A DNA stretch of 64,000 bases. Origin: Panopea generosa. Taxonomy: Eukaryota > Mollusca > Bivalvia > Adapedonta > Hiatellidae. The DNA lies in NCBI GenBank assembly GCA_029582155.1, contig CM055898.1:24806839-24870838 (forward strand), in the 5' to 3' direction. Position numbers and translations under genes: made by a program. Below, in pieces: positions 48,153 through 60,046 of the stretch; the first letter of the stretch is position 1, and each line of letters starts with the position of its first letter. The notes below the pieces were generated by a model. That model had not been told where the DNA came from. It searched no databases and saw only the letters and a list, made by a program, of their open reading frames with translations.

Positions 48153-49096
48153 TCATTTTAACTTCAATTCAGTTGTCTGTAACCTCATTTCATCCTGCAA
48201 ATTCTTTTCATCTGTAGCCATGGATTCAAAAGACATTCCGTCCATACTTGTGTCCGTATCTGTATTAATTGTTGTGAATATATCACTGAAAAGATATTAT
48301 AATAACAAAATGTAAGCCAAAGTCATTATTATTTGTTTATTTTAAAAAAAATAGTTTGCATGATAAATGCCAGTATAATGATAGTACTCTTTAAATAAAT
48401 AATTACTGTTACTTTGTTTATTTGTTTCTCATTTATTTTCAAAATATATAAATCACAAACATAATTTATCTATCTCACAATTATTTTACTATGTGTTACC
48501 TTTCTGATACTTTCATACTATTTCCCAGATCCGGGGCAAGCTGTTCCTCTCAATGATTACTTTCCTTGGTGTTTTGATAACAGCCCAATTAAAGACTGAT
48601 GGGACAATACCCATTTTAATGTATTCTTGACAAGTCCATTTAAAATCACCAGTCTTGAAGTTTGGACACACAACCAGTAATCTGAAAGATTTTTTTTTAC
48701 ATTAATACGGTAAGAGAGAATTTTCAGAATGTGAAGATAAACAAAGGGATATATTTATTTTAAGTAATATACATTGATATATAAAGCTGTGACAGTTTAC
48801 AAAAACTGTGTATGATGAAAAATGACAGTTGGTATTTGATTTTCAGTACCATGTAAATTGGTAAACAATAAATAATAGTAAATACTAGTATATAGATATA
48901 ATAGAATAAACTTGAAGGAATACAAAGTAATAATTACCTTGAAAAGGGGTCCCTCATCTCTTCTGATTTTTACATTTTACAATATATTGTTTTCTTAAAC
49001 TTTCATCCTTTGGAAATGTGTGAAAACTGATTGTATCTGCCATCAGATACACATAATTAAACACAACACTCAAGCACTACTTCTACCAGTAGCCAT
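48153..49096 (-). pseudogene. THAP-type zinc finger gene, three-exon pseudogene
   Basis: Three exon candidates on the minus strand. Exon 1 (49,096-48,938) starts ATGGCTACTGG and contains S-F-H-T-F-P-K-D-E-S-L-R-K, the FHxFPxD core of THAP domains, ending at CAAG|GTAATT. Exon 2 (48,681-48,500), after acceptor TCTTTCAG, reads D-P-F-S-R-L-L-V-V-C across the splice, then F-K-T-G-D-F-K-W and V-P-S-V-F-N-W, matching the C-terminal half of THAP (normally VCSxHF and the DF/VP positions). Exon 3 (48,285-48,153), after TTTTCAG, encodes an acidic tail with a stop. Lesions: a frame change after the ATG, an in-frame TGA and frameshift near 48,960, a CPNF in place of CxxHF (zinc-ligand His lost), and a frame change late in exon 2. 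THAP domains bind DNA and occur in host factors and P-type transposases; which source applies is open. Confidence 0.68.
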
Positions 49097-49113
49097 GATC
49101 CTGCTCAGTTTGT

Positions 49114-49130
49114 TTGCTCACCCGGCCTCG
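49114..49130 (-). promoter_or_regulatory. Shared leader motif, minus-strand copy
   Basis: Complement of 46,402-46,418, placed 17 bases upstream of the ATG of the THAP pseudogene. See the plus-strand copy. Confidence 0.45.
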
Positions 49131-49744
49131 TCCTGATTACGGAATCTAAGGCATGCATACAATTTGAGAGAGATCTTAACCTATAAGTGTCGCTCATGTT
49201 ATTGATTAAGCCCCTTGTGCACCATGATGGGTGTTTACCATAACATCATCGTATGTTTTCATAGCGTGAAATGCCAGCTACAATGGAAAAGAGGTCATAT
49301 TTGTTTAAATGTTCCTCTTTCAAGTGTGAAATGTGCTCTAACAATCCGCAAAATAGAAGTTGTTTATGTTATCGTTAGGAACGAGGTTGCTGCAAGAATC
49401 GCATTAGCGGATAATATGCATAAGCGATTTACGGAAATTGTTCATTTGCTAATTGCATAATACCCGCCAAAATAGAAAGTCGTTTGCGTTCATTTTTGTT
49501 CATTATTCAGTTATTGTCAATTTAGACAATAGCAATACTTCACCTTGAACTGCTTTAGACGATATCAGATTAGAAACATTTTCCTCTTTTTTAATTTTTT
49601 TTTATCTAATTCCTAAATTCCCAAATATAACGTACAACACTGTGTTTAATCTGCAAATGTTTCAATGTATATTACCACCATTTTGACACATTACAGCTTA
49701 GTCATGTTAGCTTTATTGGCGAATAAGACTTTAAAATAAAACCG
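49131..49744. other. No supported feature
   Basis: An 81-codon plus-strand frame at 49,215-49,460 has no recognisable domain. Otherwise empty. Confidence 0.4.
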
Positions 49745-49862
49745 GATAGAATCATGGTCCTTCCGCAAGTAACTGCCGCAGTGATTGAACTGACGGTTCG
49801 GCTCCTAAAAAGTAAGTCACCCTGAGCCAGCGCCCTGGACCACCTGACTGCGGAAGACCTTT
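49745..49862 (+). mobile_element. Short element ending in a (CATT)n tail
   Basis: A GC-richer block whose ends are partly complementary (GGTCCTTCCGC near 49,758 and GCGGAAGACC near 49,851) is followed at once by about 25 CATT tetramers. A short unit with a tetranucleotide tail suggests a SINE-like retroposon. No A or B box was identified, so the class is uncertain. Confidence 0.4.
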
Positions 49863-49966
49863 CATTCATTCATTCATTCATTCATTCATTCATTCATTCA
49901 TTCATTCATTCATTCATTCATTCATTCATTCATTCATTCATTCATTCATTCGATCATTCATTCAGA
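49863..49966. repeat. (CATT)n tetranucleotide microsatellite
   Basis: About 25 CATT units with one CGAT interruption near the end. Confidence 0.97.
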
Positions 49967-49991
49967 ATGCACTAGTATAAAACAAAATACA

Positions 49992-50024
49992 TGTGTGTGT
50001 GTGTGTGTGCGTGCGTGCGTGTAA
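49992..50024. repeat. (GT)n/(GC) dinucleotide tract
   Basis: Short TGTGTGTGTGTGTGTG run ending in GCGTGCGTGCGTG. Confidence 0.85.
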
Positions 50025-50985
50025 TTATTCCCCATCATTCTTGAGGTATGAGCGTACAGTTAGTTCCTTATTCCTTATTCCTATAACCAGGAGTAATATA
50101 ATATAATCCATAGTTCGTCATTCCTTATTCAACTTAAATACTTATACTCATTAATTGAAATTGATTTCAATATCATATGAATGATTTTATAAATATAATT
50201 AAACACTTTTCGTGTAATCATTTAATCGAAAAAACCTAATCCATAATCGATAAAGATACCAAAATAAGTTGTTTTTTTTTTACAATATTTTGATGAAACA
50301 TAAACACTAGATGAATCCGAAGGCAAAATAAAGTCTGCCTAATTGAGAAATATGCCTATAAATTGTACGATATATAACACATAGATATTTCGACAAAAAA
50401 ATGGTTCCTTCTGGCCGCGAATAAGGAATAAGGAACCAGTTTCCAATTCCTTTCATCCGAATAAGGAAATTAACAACGATTTGATTTTTTTTTCCAGCCA
50501 TTCTTCACTGTAGTGGCCCATTTATTTTCCAATTAACAACGATTTGATTTTTAAACATCTAATTTTAAAGCAATCATGCTGCAAAATGTACTTTTTTTTT
50601 TTGCGACTTGACTTTCAAAAACATTATGATATTAATTGACTTTCTATTCAATTACAAACTTGAGTGTTGAAAAGTCGATGATATAAAATAGGTTTTGTCA
50701 TTTAAAATGTCTAACGGGCAATAAATACTGAATGTAAACATATGCATATTCAATAACCAGCGATATTTATGATACTAAAACATAAATGCCACAGACGAAC
50801 TGTTGGTTTTGTAATAAGTTTTAACTTGTCGTCGTTTACAGGTACATAACCGGTCACGTCTGAAACAGCTAGGCATTTAACGCACGAGAGCTAACTGGAT
50901 TGTAATTCTACAATAAATTACAAAAATTGAATAAAATACTTTTCATAAGATACTCAGATCTACAATAAATTCAAAATTGAATAAA
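50025..50985. other. No supported feature
   Basis: TTCCTTATTCC words recur at 50,066-50,130 and, inverted, at 50,420-50,470, but there is no regular array. No gene was recognised. Confidence 0.4.
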
Positions 50986-50989
50986 ATTT

Positions 50990-51072
50990 TATTTTGTTAC
51001 ACTAAAGGTTTTTATTACACTAAGGGTTTTGTTACACTAAAGGTTTTTGTTACACTAAGGGTTGCCATATCA
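50990..51072 (+). repeat. TTGTTACACTAAGGGTT repeats, third locus
   Basis: Four copies of (TT)GTTACACTAA(A/G)GGTTTT in one orientation, ending in GGGTTGCCATATC. Same word as at 27.5 and 42.4 kb. Confidence 0.85.
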
Positions 51073-51555
51073 AAATCGATTCGCCACTCGTTGTTGATCC
51101 GCAGGCCTCGGCTCTCGTAATACGTAAAGTGCCGATACGTAAAACCCCGAGCCGGACGAATGATAATATCTATATAATACTTCTATCTGACGTCTCGACC
51201 ATAGATAAACGTTCATTTATTATTTGTTGTATAATTATACTAATACATAAACATACAACATAGAATATGTCTTAGTAAACTTACTTAGCTTCCGGCTACT
51301 CCTAGTGATTGTAAACAGTGTTGACTGTGACGTCACTCTGGACAACACTTATAGCCGCGTATTTGCAAGTACTGCCTTCTTCAATAATAGTTTTTCTCAT
51401 ATGTAATAAATCGTTTTTTTATTAACACGCATGGTAATACCTTGCGGTGGTTTTATGTCTGATAAACAAACGGTCAACAATTATTGCAATCAACAAAGAA
51501 TGGGTAATGTAAAGCCGCCCTCGGCTGTCTCTAAAAAACGACACTCTGTACTAGT
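51073..51555. other. No supported feature
   Basis: Unique sequence leading into the purine-rich minisatellite. The 82-codon plus-strand frame at 51,431-51,679 runs mostly into the repeat and is not convincing. Confidence 0.4.
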
Positions 51556-54062
51556 TATGCCAAAAGGCGGTTTGGACAAGGAGGCGGACTGGGCAAGGAG
51601 AAGGCGAATTGGACAAGGATGCAGTTTGGACAAGGAGGCGGAGTGGATAAGGGGACGGACTGACAAGAATGCGGACTGACAAGGAGGCGGAATAGATAAG
51701 GAGGCAGACTGGACAAGGAAGCGAACTGACAAGGAGGCGGACTGAAAAGGAGGAGGCGAACTGGACAAGGAGGAGGTGAATTTGACAAGGAGGCGGACTG
51801 ACAAGAAGGCAGACTGGTTAAGGAGGCGAACTTGACAAGGAGGCAGACTGGACAAGGAGGCAGACTGGACAAGGAGGCAGACTGGAAAAGGAGGCGGCAT
51901 ACTGGACAATGAGGAGGTGGACTGGACAAGGAGGAGGCAGACTGGACAAGGAGGCAGACTGGACAAGGAAGTCGACTGGACAATGAGGCGAACTGGACAA
52001 GTAAGCAAACTGGACAAGGAGGCAGACTGGACAAGGAAGCCGACTGGACAATGAGGCAACTGGACAAGTAGGCATACTGGACAATGAGGCAGACTGGACA
52101 AGAAGGCAGACTGGCTGGACAAGGAGGAGGCGGACTGGACAAGGAGACATACTGATCAAGGAGGAGGCGGAATGGACATGGAGGCGGACTCGACAAGGAG
52201 ACAGACTGGACAATGAGAAGGCGGACTGGACATGGAGGCGGACTGGACAAGGAGGCAGACTGGACAAGGAGGCGGACCGGACAAGGAGGCATACTGAACA
52301 AGAAGGAGGCGGACTGGACAAGGAGGCAGACTTGACAAGGAGGCAGACTGGACAAGGAGGAGGCAGACTTGACAAGGGGGAGGCGAACTGGACATGGAGG
52401 CAGACTGGACAAGGAGGCAGGCTCGACAAGGAGGAGACGGACTGGACAAGGGGCCGGAATTGACAAGGAGGCAGACTGGACAAAGAGGCAGACTGGACAA
52501 GGGGGAGGCAGACTGGACAAGGAGGAGGCGGACTGGACAAGGAGACGGCTGGACAAGGAGGAGAGGGACTGGACAAAGAGGAGGCGGACTGGACATGGAG
52601 GCGGACTCGACAAGGAGCCAGACTGGACAAGGAGAAGGCGGACTGGACATGGAGGCAGACTGGACAAGGAGGCAGACTGGATAAAGTGGAGGCAGACTGG
52701 ACATGGAGGCATACTGGACAAGGAGGAGGCGGACTGGACAAGGAGGTAGATTGGACAAGGAGGCATACTGGACAAGGAGGAGGCAGACTAGACAAGGATA
52801 AGTCGAAATGGACAAGAAGGCAGACTGGACAAAGAGGCAGACTGGACAAAGGGGAGGCAGACTGGAAAAGGAGGAGGCGGACTGGACAAGGCGACAGGTG
52901 GACAAGGAGGAGGCGGACTAGATAAGGAGACAGACTGGACAAGGAGAAGGCGGACTGTACATGGAGGTGGACTGAACAAGGAGGCAGACTGGACAAGGAG
53001 GCATACTGGACAAGGAGGAGGCGGACTGGACAAGGAGGCAGACTGGACAAGGAAGAAGCGAACTGGACAAGGAGGCAAACAGGACAAGGAGGCAGACTCG
53101 ACAAGGAGGAGGCGAACTGGACAAGGGGCCGGACTTGACAAAGAGGCAGACTGGACAAGGAGAAGTCGAATTGGACAAGAAGGCGGACTGACAAGAAGGC
53201 GGGCTGGATAAGGAGGCAGACTGGACAAGGAGGCGAACTGACAAGGAGGCAGACTGGACAAGGAAGAGGCGGAATGGAAAAGGAGGAGGCGAATTGGACA
53301 AGATGGCGGACTGGGAAAGGAGACTGGACAAGGAGGCTAACTTGACAAGGAGGCAGACTGGACAAGGAAGCGAACTGGACAAGGAGGCGAACTGGACAAG
53401 GAGGCAGACTGGACAAGGAGGAGGCAGACTGGACAAGGAGGAAAACTGCACAAGAAGGCAAACTGGACATAGAGGCAGACTGGACAAGGAGGAGGCAGAC
53501 TGGACAAGGAGGCATGGTGGACAAGGAAGCAGACTGTACAAGGAGGCAGACTGGACAAGGAGGCAGACTTGACAAGGATACGGACTGGACTAGGAAGAGG
53601 CGAACTGGACAAGGTGGTGGACACGACAAGGGGGAGGCAAATTGGACATAAAGGCGAACTGAACAAGGAGGCGCACTGGACTAAGGATACGAACTGGACA
53701 AGGAGGAGGCGGAATGGAAAAGGAGGAGGCGAATAGGACAAGGAGGCGGACTGAACAAGGAGACTGGACATGGAGGCAACAGGACAAGGAGGATCTCTGG
53801 ACAAGGAGCAGGCAGACTGGACAAGCAGGCGGACTGCACAAGGAAGCAGACTGGACGAGGTGGCGGACTGGACAAGGAGGCAGACTTGACAAGGAGGCAG
53901 ACTGGACAAGGAGGCGGACTGGACAAAGAGACGGACTGGACAAGGAGGCGGATAGGACAAGGAGGCAGACTAGACAAGGAGGTGGTGAACTGGACATGAA
54001 GGCGGTCTGGACAAGAAGGCGGACTGGACTAAGGAGACGAACTGGACAAGGAGGGGGACTGA
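51556..54062. repeat. 17/20-bp purine-rich minisatellite
   Basis: About 140 units of GGACAAGGAGGCAGACT (17 bp), with a 20-bp variant carrying an extra GGA. Strongly strand-asymmetric: G/A-rich on plus, C/T-rich on minus, with few stop triplets. All three minus frames therefore stay open for long stretches (up to 603 codons at 51,818-53,629) with Leu/Ser/Pro/Cys-rich peptides such as S-L-S-S-L-P-P-C-P-V-C. Because 17 is not a multiple of 3, every frame yields the same 17-residue cycle; this is not evidence of a gene. Confidence 0.94.
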
Positions 54063-54393
54063 AGAGCGATTAATATAAGTAATAAGCTTACTTTCCATGT
54101 TGGGTAACAATAACTAAGTCAAAATCATTAGTCGTATAAAACGTTAATTGCGTTCGGACTGACGGTGTTCTGATGACTTGGAAACGGATCTGGGCACTAT
54201 ATATAGATGATTTCGTTTGTCTCAGTCCCCACGCATATCCTGTCGCCTCAGGATATGAGGTCTTGATTTAGAAACAATTATTATTCTCGATGAAACAGAC
54301 ACTACACCATTATTGTATATAGCATAATCAAACATCCGAATATAGGACAGTTAGTTGATACTTATCTATCTTTGTTCGATTTTTAAGAAAACT
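54063..54393. other. No supported feature
   Basis: Short unique interval between the minisatellite and the MITE. Confidence 0.4.
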
Positions 54394-54537
54394 CAGGGTC
54401 CGGTTTCTCGAAAATACTTAAGTCTGCTATTTTACTTAATCTCAAAACGTGTGTGCTCAATTTAAGTATAAAATTGAGCACACTATCGAGTTTAAGTAAA
54501 ATAAGAGACTTAAGTATTTTTGTGAAACCGGCGCCAG
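54394..54537. mobile_element. 144-bp hairpin MITE, CAGGGTCCGGTTTC ends
   Basis: Almost entirely palindromic: GGTTTCTCGAAAATACTTAA, then TTTTACTTAA and GTGTGCTCAATTT, pair with AAATTGAGCACAC, TTAAGTAAAA and TTAAGTATTTTTGTGAAACC. The ends resemble the 10.6-kb MITE. No clear target duplication. Confidence 0.75.
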
Positions 54538-56058
54538 AGCTTAAGTCAGACCGGCGTTCTTGAGTCCGCTAGTACTGAGTGTGCTTAAGGGGTATCGGGT
54601 CGAGACTACACATAATTGAAGAATCTTTGATTTCAAACTGCTGACCATATATATTATACGTTATATATACGCTCTGTATTACATATAGTGCCTGTTCATT
54701 GTTTATAAGCGCCTTACAATTGATCTAAGTAAATTAGAAGCCTGCTATCTCGGTTTTGGACACTTTTATTTAAACAAACCTGTCTTCTTTCCACGCCAAA
54801 AGTAACAGTATCGTGATCTTATACTACGAGTGTTAATACTAATAATTAGACTTTTGTAGATCAAATTAAGTATATAGTAGTCGGATATATGACCAAAATG
54901 AGTTTTAACAAATCGACCGTGAAAAGCAGACACCATACGAGACAGTGGACTTATTTATTTATGTATAAGTTAAAGCGGTATAACCAGTATCTGAAGATAT
55001 TTTTTTATAAAGAATGAAACAAAATGTTTATGAATGAATTTTTTTTCGTGAATTCTCATTGCATTCAATACATTTATAACAGCCAATATCCTTGTTAAAC
55101 GTGAATAAATTGTGTTTTAAATCTAACGTAGCTGCTTTGTCGACGGAAATTATCGCAAAGTGTCCGATTTAATCGTATATACTCGACTAAGTCCGCCATC
55201 TTTCAGTACGAGAGAGGTTGGTCGCTACATACATGTAGATATGCAAAGTAATGAATGCATATATTGACAAACAAATTTTTTTTTTTATTTCTTTGAAGAT
55301 ATTTTTTATATTAGAAGCAGTTTAAGGAGCACTATAGGGAAGAAAAACTATTGCTAGGCAAATGAAAATAATCTCGACAGAGCGTCCATCCGCAGATATA
55401 ACCATAGTGCTATGTCGAAATATATCATGATCGGCAGTATCGTTTACCGAGATTAAATCGATGATGCCCGGAAATTTCTGGACGTTTACGGATACAACTA
55501 CTAAATCATTTACGGTATTCCACAGGTTAGATCTAAGTCAAATATCGGCGACAATAGCGAGTTTATATACATTTTTTGAACGATAAACACGTGTATTTTG
55601 CACCAGATATGACCCAGATAGTCACAATTTATATTAAATATTAAAATCATTCCAGCTTTTTATTGATTTGAAAGGAAATAAATATTGGTTTAGACGCGTT
55701 AAAGGTTGTAAAAGTCGAAAAAAATACACGAAACTACGACAGTAGAAAATCGGAATAAAAATGATAAAAGAACCAAGATGCTTCTCTGCGGAACTCATTT
55801 CGAGGTCTTCTTCCATCAATAAAAAACATTTTTTACTTTAAGATTTTGACAAATGTAATTAATGCAACTCTAGTGTTTGACGCAAAGTTAACCTACCGAC
55901 TTTGTCACGTGTAATACGTTTGTTGTTAATCACACTATCTCTGTTGTTTAGGACCTCAGTCACAAGATTATTATTCTCTTTGAACTTTTTCGTTAATTGA
56001 ATCATCATAATTATTAAGCGACACATATTCATGTAAAACTATTCTAAAACAACAACAA
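54538..56058. other. No supported feature
   Basis: 1.5 kb with no recognised gene, element or tandem repeat. Confidence 0.4.
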
Positions 56059-56130
56059 TTAGAAGAAGAAGAAGAAGAAGAAGAAGAAGAAGAAGAAGAA
56101 GAAGAAGAAGAAGAAGAAGAAAAAGAATAA
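56059..56130. repeat. (GAA)n microsatellite
   Basis: About 22 AGA/GAA triplets, then degenerate GA-rich sequence to ~56,190. The poly-Ser and poly-Leu minus-strand frames are artefacts. Confidence 0.95.
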
Positions 56131-56631
56131 ACGGGTGTATGATGAGGAGGAGAAAAACAAGAACAGGAAGAAGAAGAATAAAAAGAAGGAGTAAGGCAAA
56201 TAACATATGATATAGTGACATACATAGACCTCAAATCAGGCAAATTTATTGACCAATAATCAATAGTCAGTATATTGACCATTGGTGTTGTGCCAATGTC
56301 CTGAGACGTGTCATTTGTAATTAGATTGACCGGGCAGAAGTTTATACATAACCTGCAGTCGAGGTTTTACAGAATGGTAAAATTGTTAAAATTAATGCTG
56401 ATAAAAGGTGTGACAATAACAATCATCCCATTACAATTCATCCTTTGGCTGTAAACACTTGGTAAATACAGTATACTTATTTGCATCAAGGGGTATATTT
56501 CAAGTTCATACATGTATTCTACTCGCCAACTGGACTGGACTGAATGTTGATTTGAATGTCGTTTGTAACTCTGACCTCATTCTGACCGCAGTTTGACCTG
56601 AATGGAAATACTGACCTTTCATCATCAATGT
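56131..56631. other. No supported feature
   Basis: No structure recognised beyond the GA-rich tail of the preceding microsatellite. Confidence 0.4.
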
Positions 56632-56849
<218 letters not shown>

Positions 56850-58472
56850 ATCGATAAATTTTATAGATTGACCTTAAAATTAAGCAGTTTAAAAAATGAG
56901 TTTTAAAATACGATCGTCGCTGCTTTACAGTCTATGTATTTCAAAACAAAAATATTGGATGCAATCCTGGAACACGTGTGGCTTCAAATAAATATATTTA
57001 TGAAAACAAATGTAGAGTGCTACCTTGGGAGCTTAATTTCACAAGCGGCCTGTTCCTAATACTTTACCAATTAATAGATCCATATTTCAGTTTTTGTATT
57101 TACATAACAGTACAGTCAAGAAACCTTCAGATGTTTTGGGATCACCGTTTAAGCGGTGAACGTAATTGTCGTTTTATATAGTCAAAAGAATGTAGCATGA
57201 GGTAATTCCACAATCTGTCACCCAAATGTGAGGGATTATTCACGATCTATGCCAGGCGTGTTGGCTTAACACCATATACTCAGTAATAGGATTATTGGGC
57301 CGAAGTGCGTATAAGTAAAAGTTTACATACGTATACTGTGTCTGCTATAGAACATAGTATGGATATCAGTAACATAAACAATATATCTCTTTATGAAAGT
57401 TTCTCATTCAGTCTTTGAGAACATTCATGATATTTGTAATAAATAAATTTACATTTTAAACATTTGTTGTATGATGAAAGTAATATTAGTTTTAAATTAA
57501 TTGTTTTACTAATGATTTGTGTTATCTTTAAATTACAAGATGATTGATAATCGGGGTTTAAAAATTGAAAAACAGTCAGCTGATAAAAACAATTTCGTAA
57601 GGCCATTTAAATATTCTTTTTATAAAAATATGTTTTTGGTGTATGCTGTGCGCATGCGTGTCTACATGCTTGCGTGTGTGCGTACACACGTACGTGTGTT
57701 GCGTACGAACGCATACGTATTGGTACATTTTATCATTTTTCCTCACGTATTATTTAAGATTTTTACTTGCGATCTGCATGTATATATAATTACCAAAATT
57801 TTTATATTGTAAATTAAATGAAATGTCATTTCTAACGTATAAAAAGTACTGTTTTACTAGAAAGTCCTCGGCATATTCATATACAACACCAACGCAATGT
57901 ATAACTTAACTAGACAAGAACACATATATTGATATTGACAAGAGCAGTACCACTTTATTAAGATGTTAAAAAAACTCTTCTCCATAGTAAATATAAAGCT
58001 TTTAACTGACTGACATAATTTGTATTTTATACATGATGGACCAGATACGAAAGATAAGAAAAAAAAAAAAAAAGAGAGAACAATCTGTGTAGATTCATGA
58101 CATATTTCACGGTAATATATTACATTTAATGTAACTTTTATGCCACTAGCATTGATTTCTGTATACATTGAAGCGAAGTATGTTTTCCGGTGACCCTTTT
58201 CTCTCGTTTTATTACGCGTTTATTATATATAAAAATCTTTTTTTTACATGCCGATTTTCTATAAATTTTGCAATATGTCGTTTTCGTGAGCCGGATTACA
58301 TATGTTAACGTACATCGATAAACCTGAAGCAATACTAGCACAAGGAACGCTATCATACAGTGTAAACAGTTAGATAATGTGCAAGGGTCAACTTATATAT
58401 TAATGACTTATTCCAAGAGGTATTACTAAGCTTTATATCTACTTGTATATCTGTACATTAATGTCTGGTCAC
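56850..58472. other. No gene; alternating purine-pyrimidine patch near 57,650-57,720
   Basis: A GC-rich CGTACACACGTACGTGTG patch with alternating purine/pyrimidine character is the only unusual composition. Short frames (57,391-57,606; 57,519-57,812; 57,857-58,168) have no recognisable domains. Confidence 0.4.
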
Positions 58473-58580
58473 ATGTTCACAAATAATAATCTCCACATAT
58501 ATACATCATACACTGTGAACTCGCATCTGATATAATCCCAGAAACGGAAATACCGTTGTTGTGAAATTATTATCTCCGTT
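58473..58580 (+). repeat. Dispersed ~100-bp repeat, copy 1
   Basis: GTTCACAAATAATAATCTCC...GTGAA...CATCTGA...CCGTTGTTGTG matches 63,345-63,450 in the same order and orientation. The two copies lie outside opposite ends of the LINE. Confidence 0.65.
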
Positions 58581-58888
58581 AATTATCCCGGGTTCTATGC
58601 CTGTACTTCACATAGCGTGTGAGTAGTTATGAATCCTTAACTGGATCCTACTACATAAAGTTATCAGTTCATGTATGCAAATTGTTCTTGCGGTCCAGAT
58701 GTGTTGCATATAAAACCATTAGTCATAGTTGACACTAATTGTATTGGGTTAGTTGGTTCTATAGGCTGGTGCCCGTGTCCTTGGTTTGCATTGTAGCTAT
58801 AGTCTGGTCTTTACGTTTGTGTCTGGTTGCTATTAACATCATAATGTCCGTCCAGTCCAGATAAGTTGCATGTAAAAACCACAATATA

Positions 58889-58891
<3 letters not shown>

Positions 58892-58919
<28 letters not shown>

Positions 58920-58953
58920 AAGAAGAAGAAAAAGAAGAAGAAGAAGAAGAATA
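58892..58953 (-). repeat. (GAA)n on plus = (TTC)n tail of the LINE
   Basis: About 20 AGA/GAA triplets abut the 3' end of the minus-strand LINE. In LINE orientation the sequence reads AATAAAATATTC followed by TTC triplets, so the microsatellite is most simply the element's 3' tail. Confidence 0.8.
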
Positions 58954-59190
58954 TTTTATTAACTTAAACTGTTACAGTATCTCGTTACAAAAACATATAT
59001 AAACATATTCACATGCCAGTTTTCAGAATATAAATAACATATATAATATTATTTCAGATTGTATATTTTTGTATGTTATTAGATGTATTAAATATACTGA
59101 GGATGAACTTCAAACTATGAGTAACTCAATCATTAATGAGTGTTAGAATATTTCCTAGTCGCCAGAAAAATAAAATATATTGATATTTTA

Positions 59191-59817
59191 TTATATGTTA
59201 ATATTATTAGTAATGCCACGTCTAATAGCAAATGCTTCCACAATGAATTTACTTAACTTAACAAGTTCAAATTTATTTATTGACAGCAGCAGTGCTATAA
59301 ATTTAAACATACTTGGATGACGGATATAAAAACTGCGAATAAATTTGGCTCTTATGACATTATATGCAGAACAAATTAGGATAAAATGAAATTCGTCTTC
59401 TATATCACCAGAATTACATATTTGACAAAAACGTTCATGTCTCTCTACTCGTGTTCTTGCATATCTGCCGATTTCAATCCTTAAGCTATGTGATGACAAC
59501 CGTAACCTAGCAAATGCAATACGAAGACGTCTTGTACTAAATAAATCAAGATAGTTAGCGTAACCAAACTGTAACTTAACTTCTTTATATAAAATCAGTA
59601 CTCTGTTACTATGAAGGTCAGCCATCCAATTTTGAGTAAATTCGCCAACCAAGTGTTGTCTGAACAAAGACAAAAATGCACCGTGATTGTTGATATTTAA
59701 CGGTTCATTCCACATGTACATAAAACCATGTGTGTTCAACAAATATTTAATATTTGTCACCCAGTTTTTTAATCCCTTTTCGCTATCTGCAAGTGCGCGT
59801 TCGTAAACAGTCCTCAA
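59191..59817 (-). pseudogene. LINE ORF2 C-terminal domain with CxxC...H...C knuckle
   Basis: The longest surviving frame of the element, 208 codons with its natural stop at 59,191. It contains L-R-L-S-S-H-S-L-R-I-E-I-G-R-Y, then F-C-Q-I-C-N-S-G-D-I-E-D-E-F-H-F-I-L-I-C, the Cys/His knuckle common after the RT in many APE LINEs. After the knuckle come F-K-F-I-A-L-L and L-S-K-F-I-V-E-A-F. The region between this frame and the RT (59,818-60,046) encodes more of the same domain with breaks. This block aligns with the fragments at 4.5-5.6 kb. Confidence 0.85.
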
Positions 59818-60046
59818 AATGATATTGTTAGTGTTAATTATTTTCAGCCAATAGTTAATAATCCTAACAAATCTGCCAATATATAATGGGTATCGTCCTA
59901 ATTCTCCGTAAACACCTGCATTACTTGTAGTTGTTTTTACCCCTAAGATGTGTTTGAAAAAGCGTAAGTGAATTTTTTCTATTTCTTTAGATATAGTTAC
60001 ACCCCACTCTTCGCAACCATAATTTAGAATTAAGGCTACAAATGCG

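Noticed and set aside
51818..53629. 603-codon Leu/Ser/Pro/Cys-rich minus-strand open frame
   Set aside because: It lies wholly inside a 17/20-bp minisatellite; the other two minus frames and parts of the plus strand are open with the same cyclic peptide, so openness reflects lack of stop triplets in the unit.
55971..56282. Poly-Ser frame with hydrophobic start
   Set aside because: Mostly a GAA microsatellite read on the minus strand.
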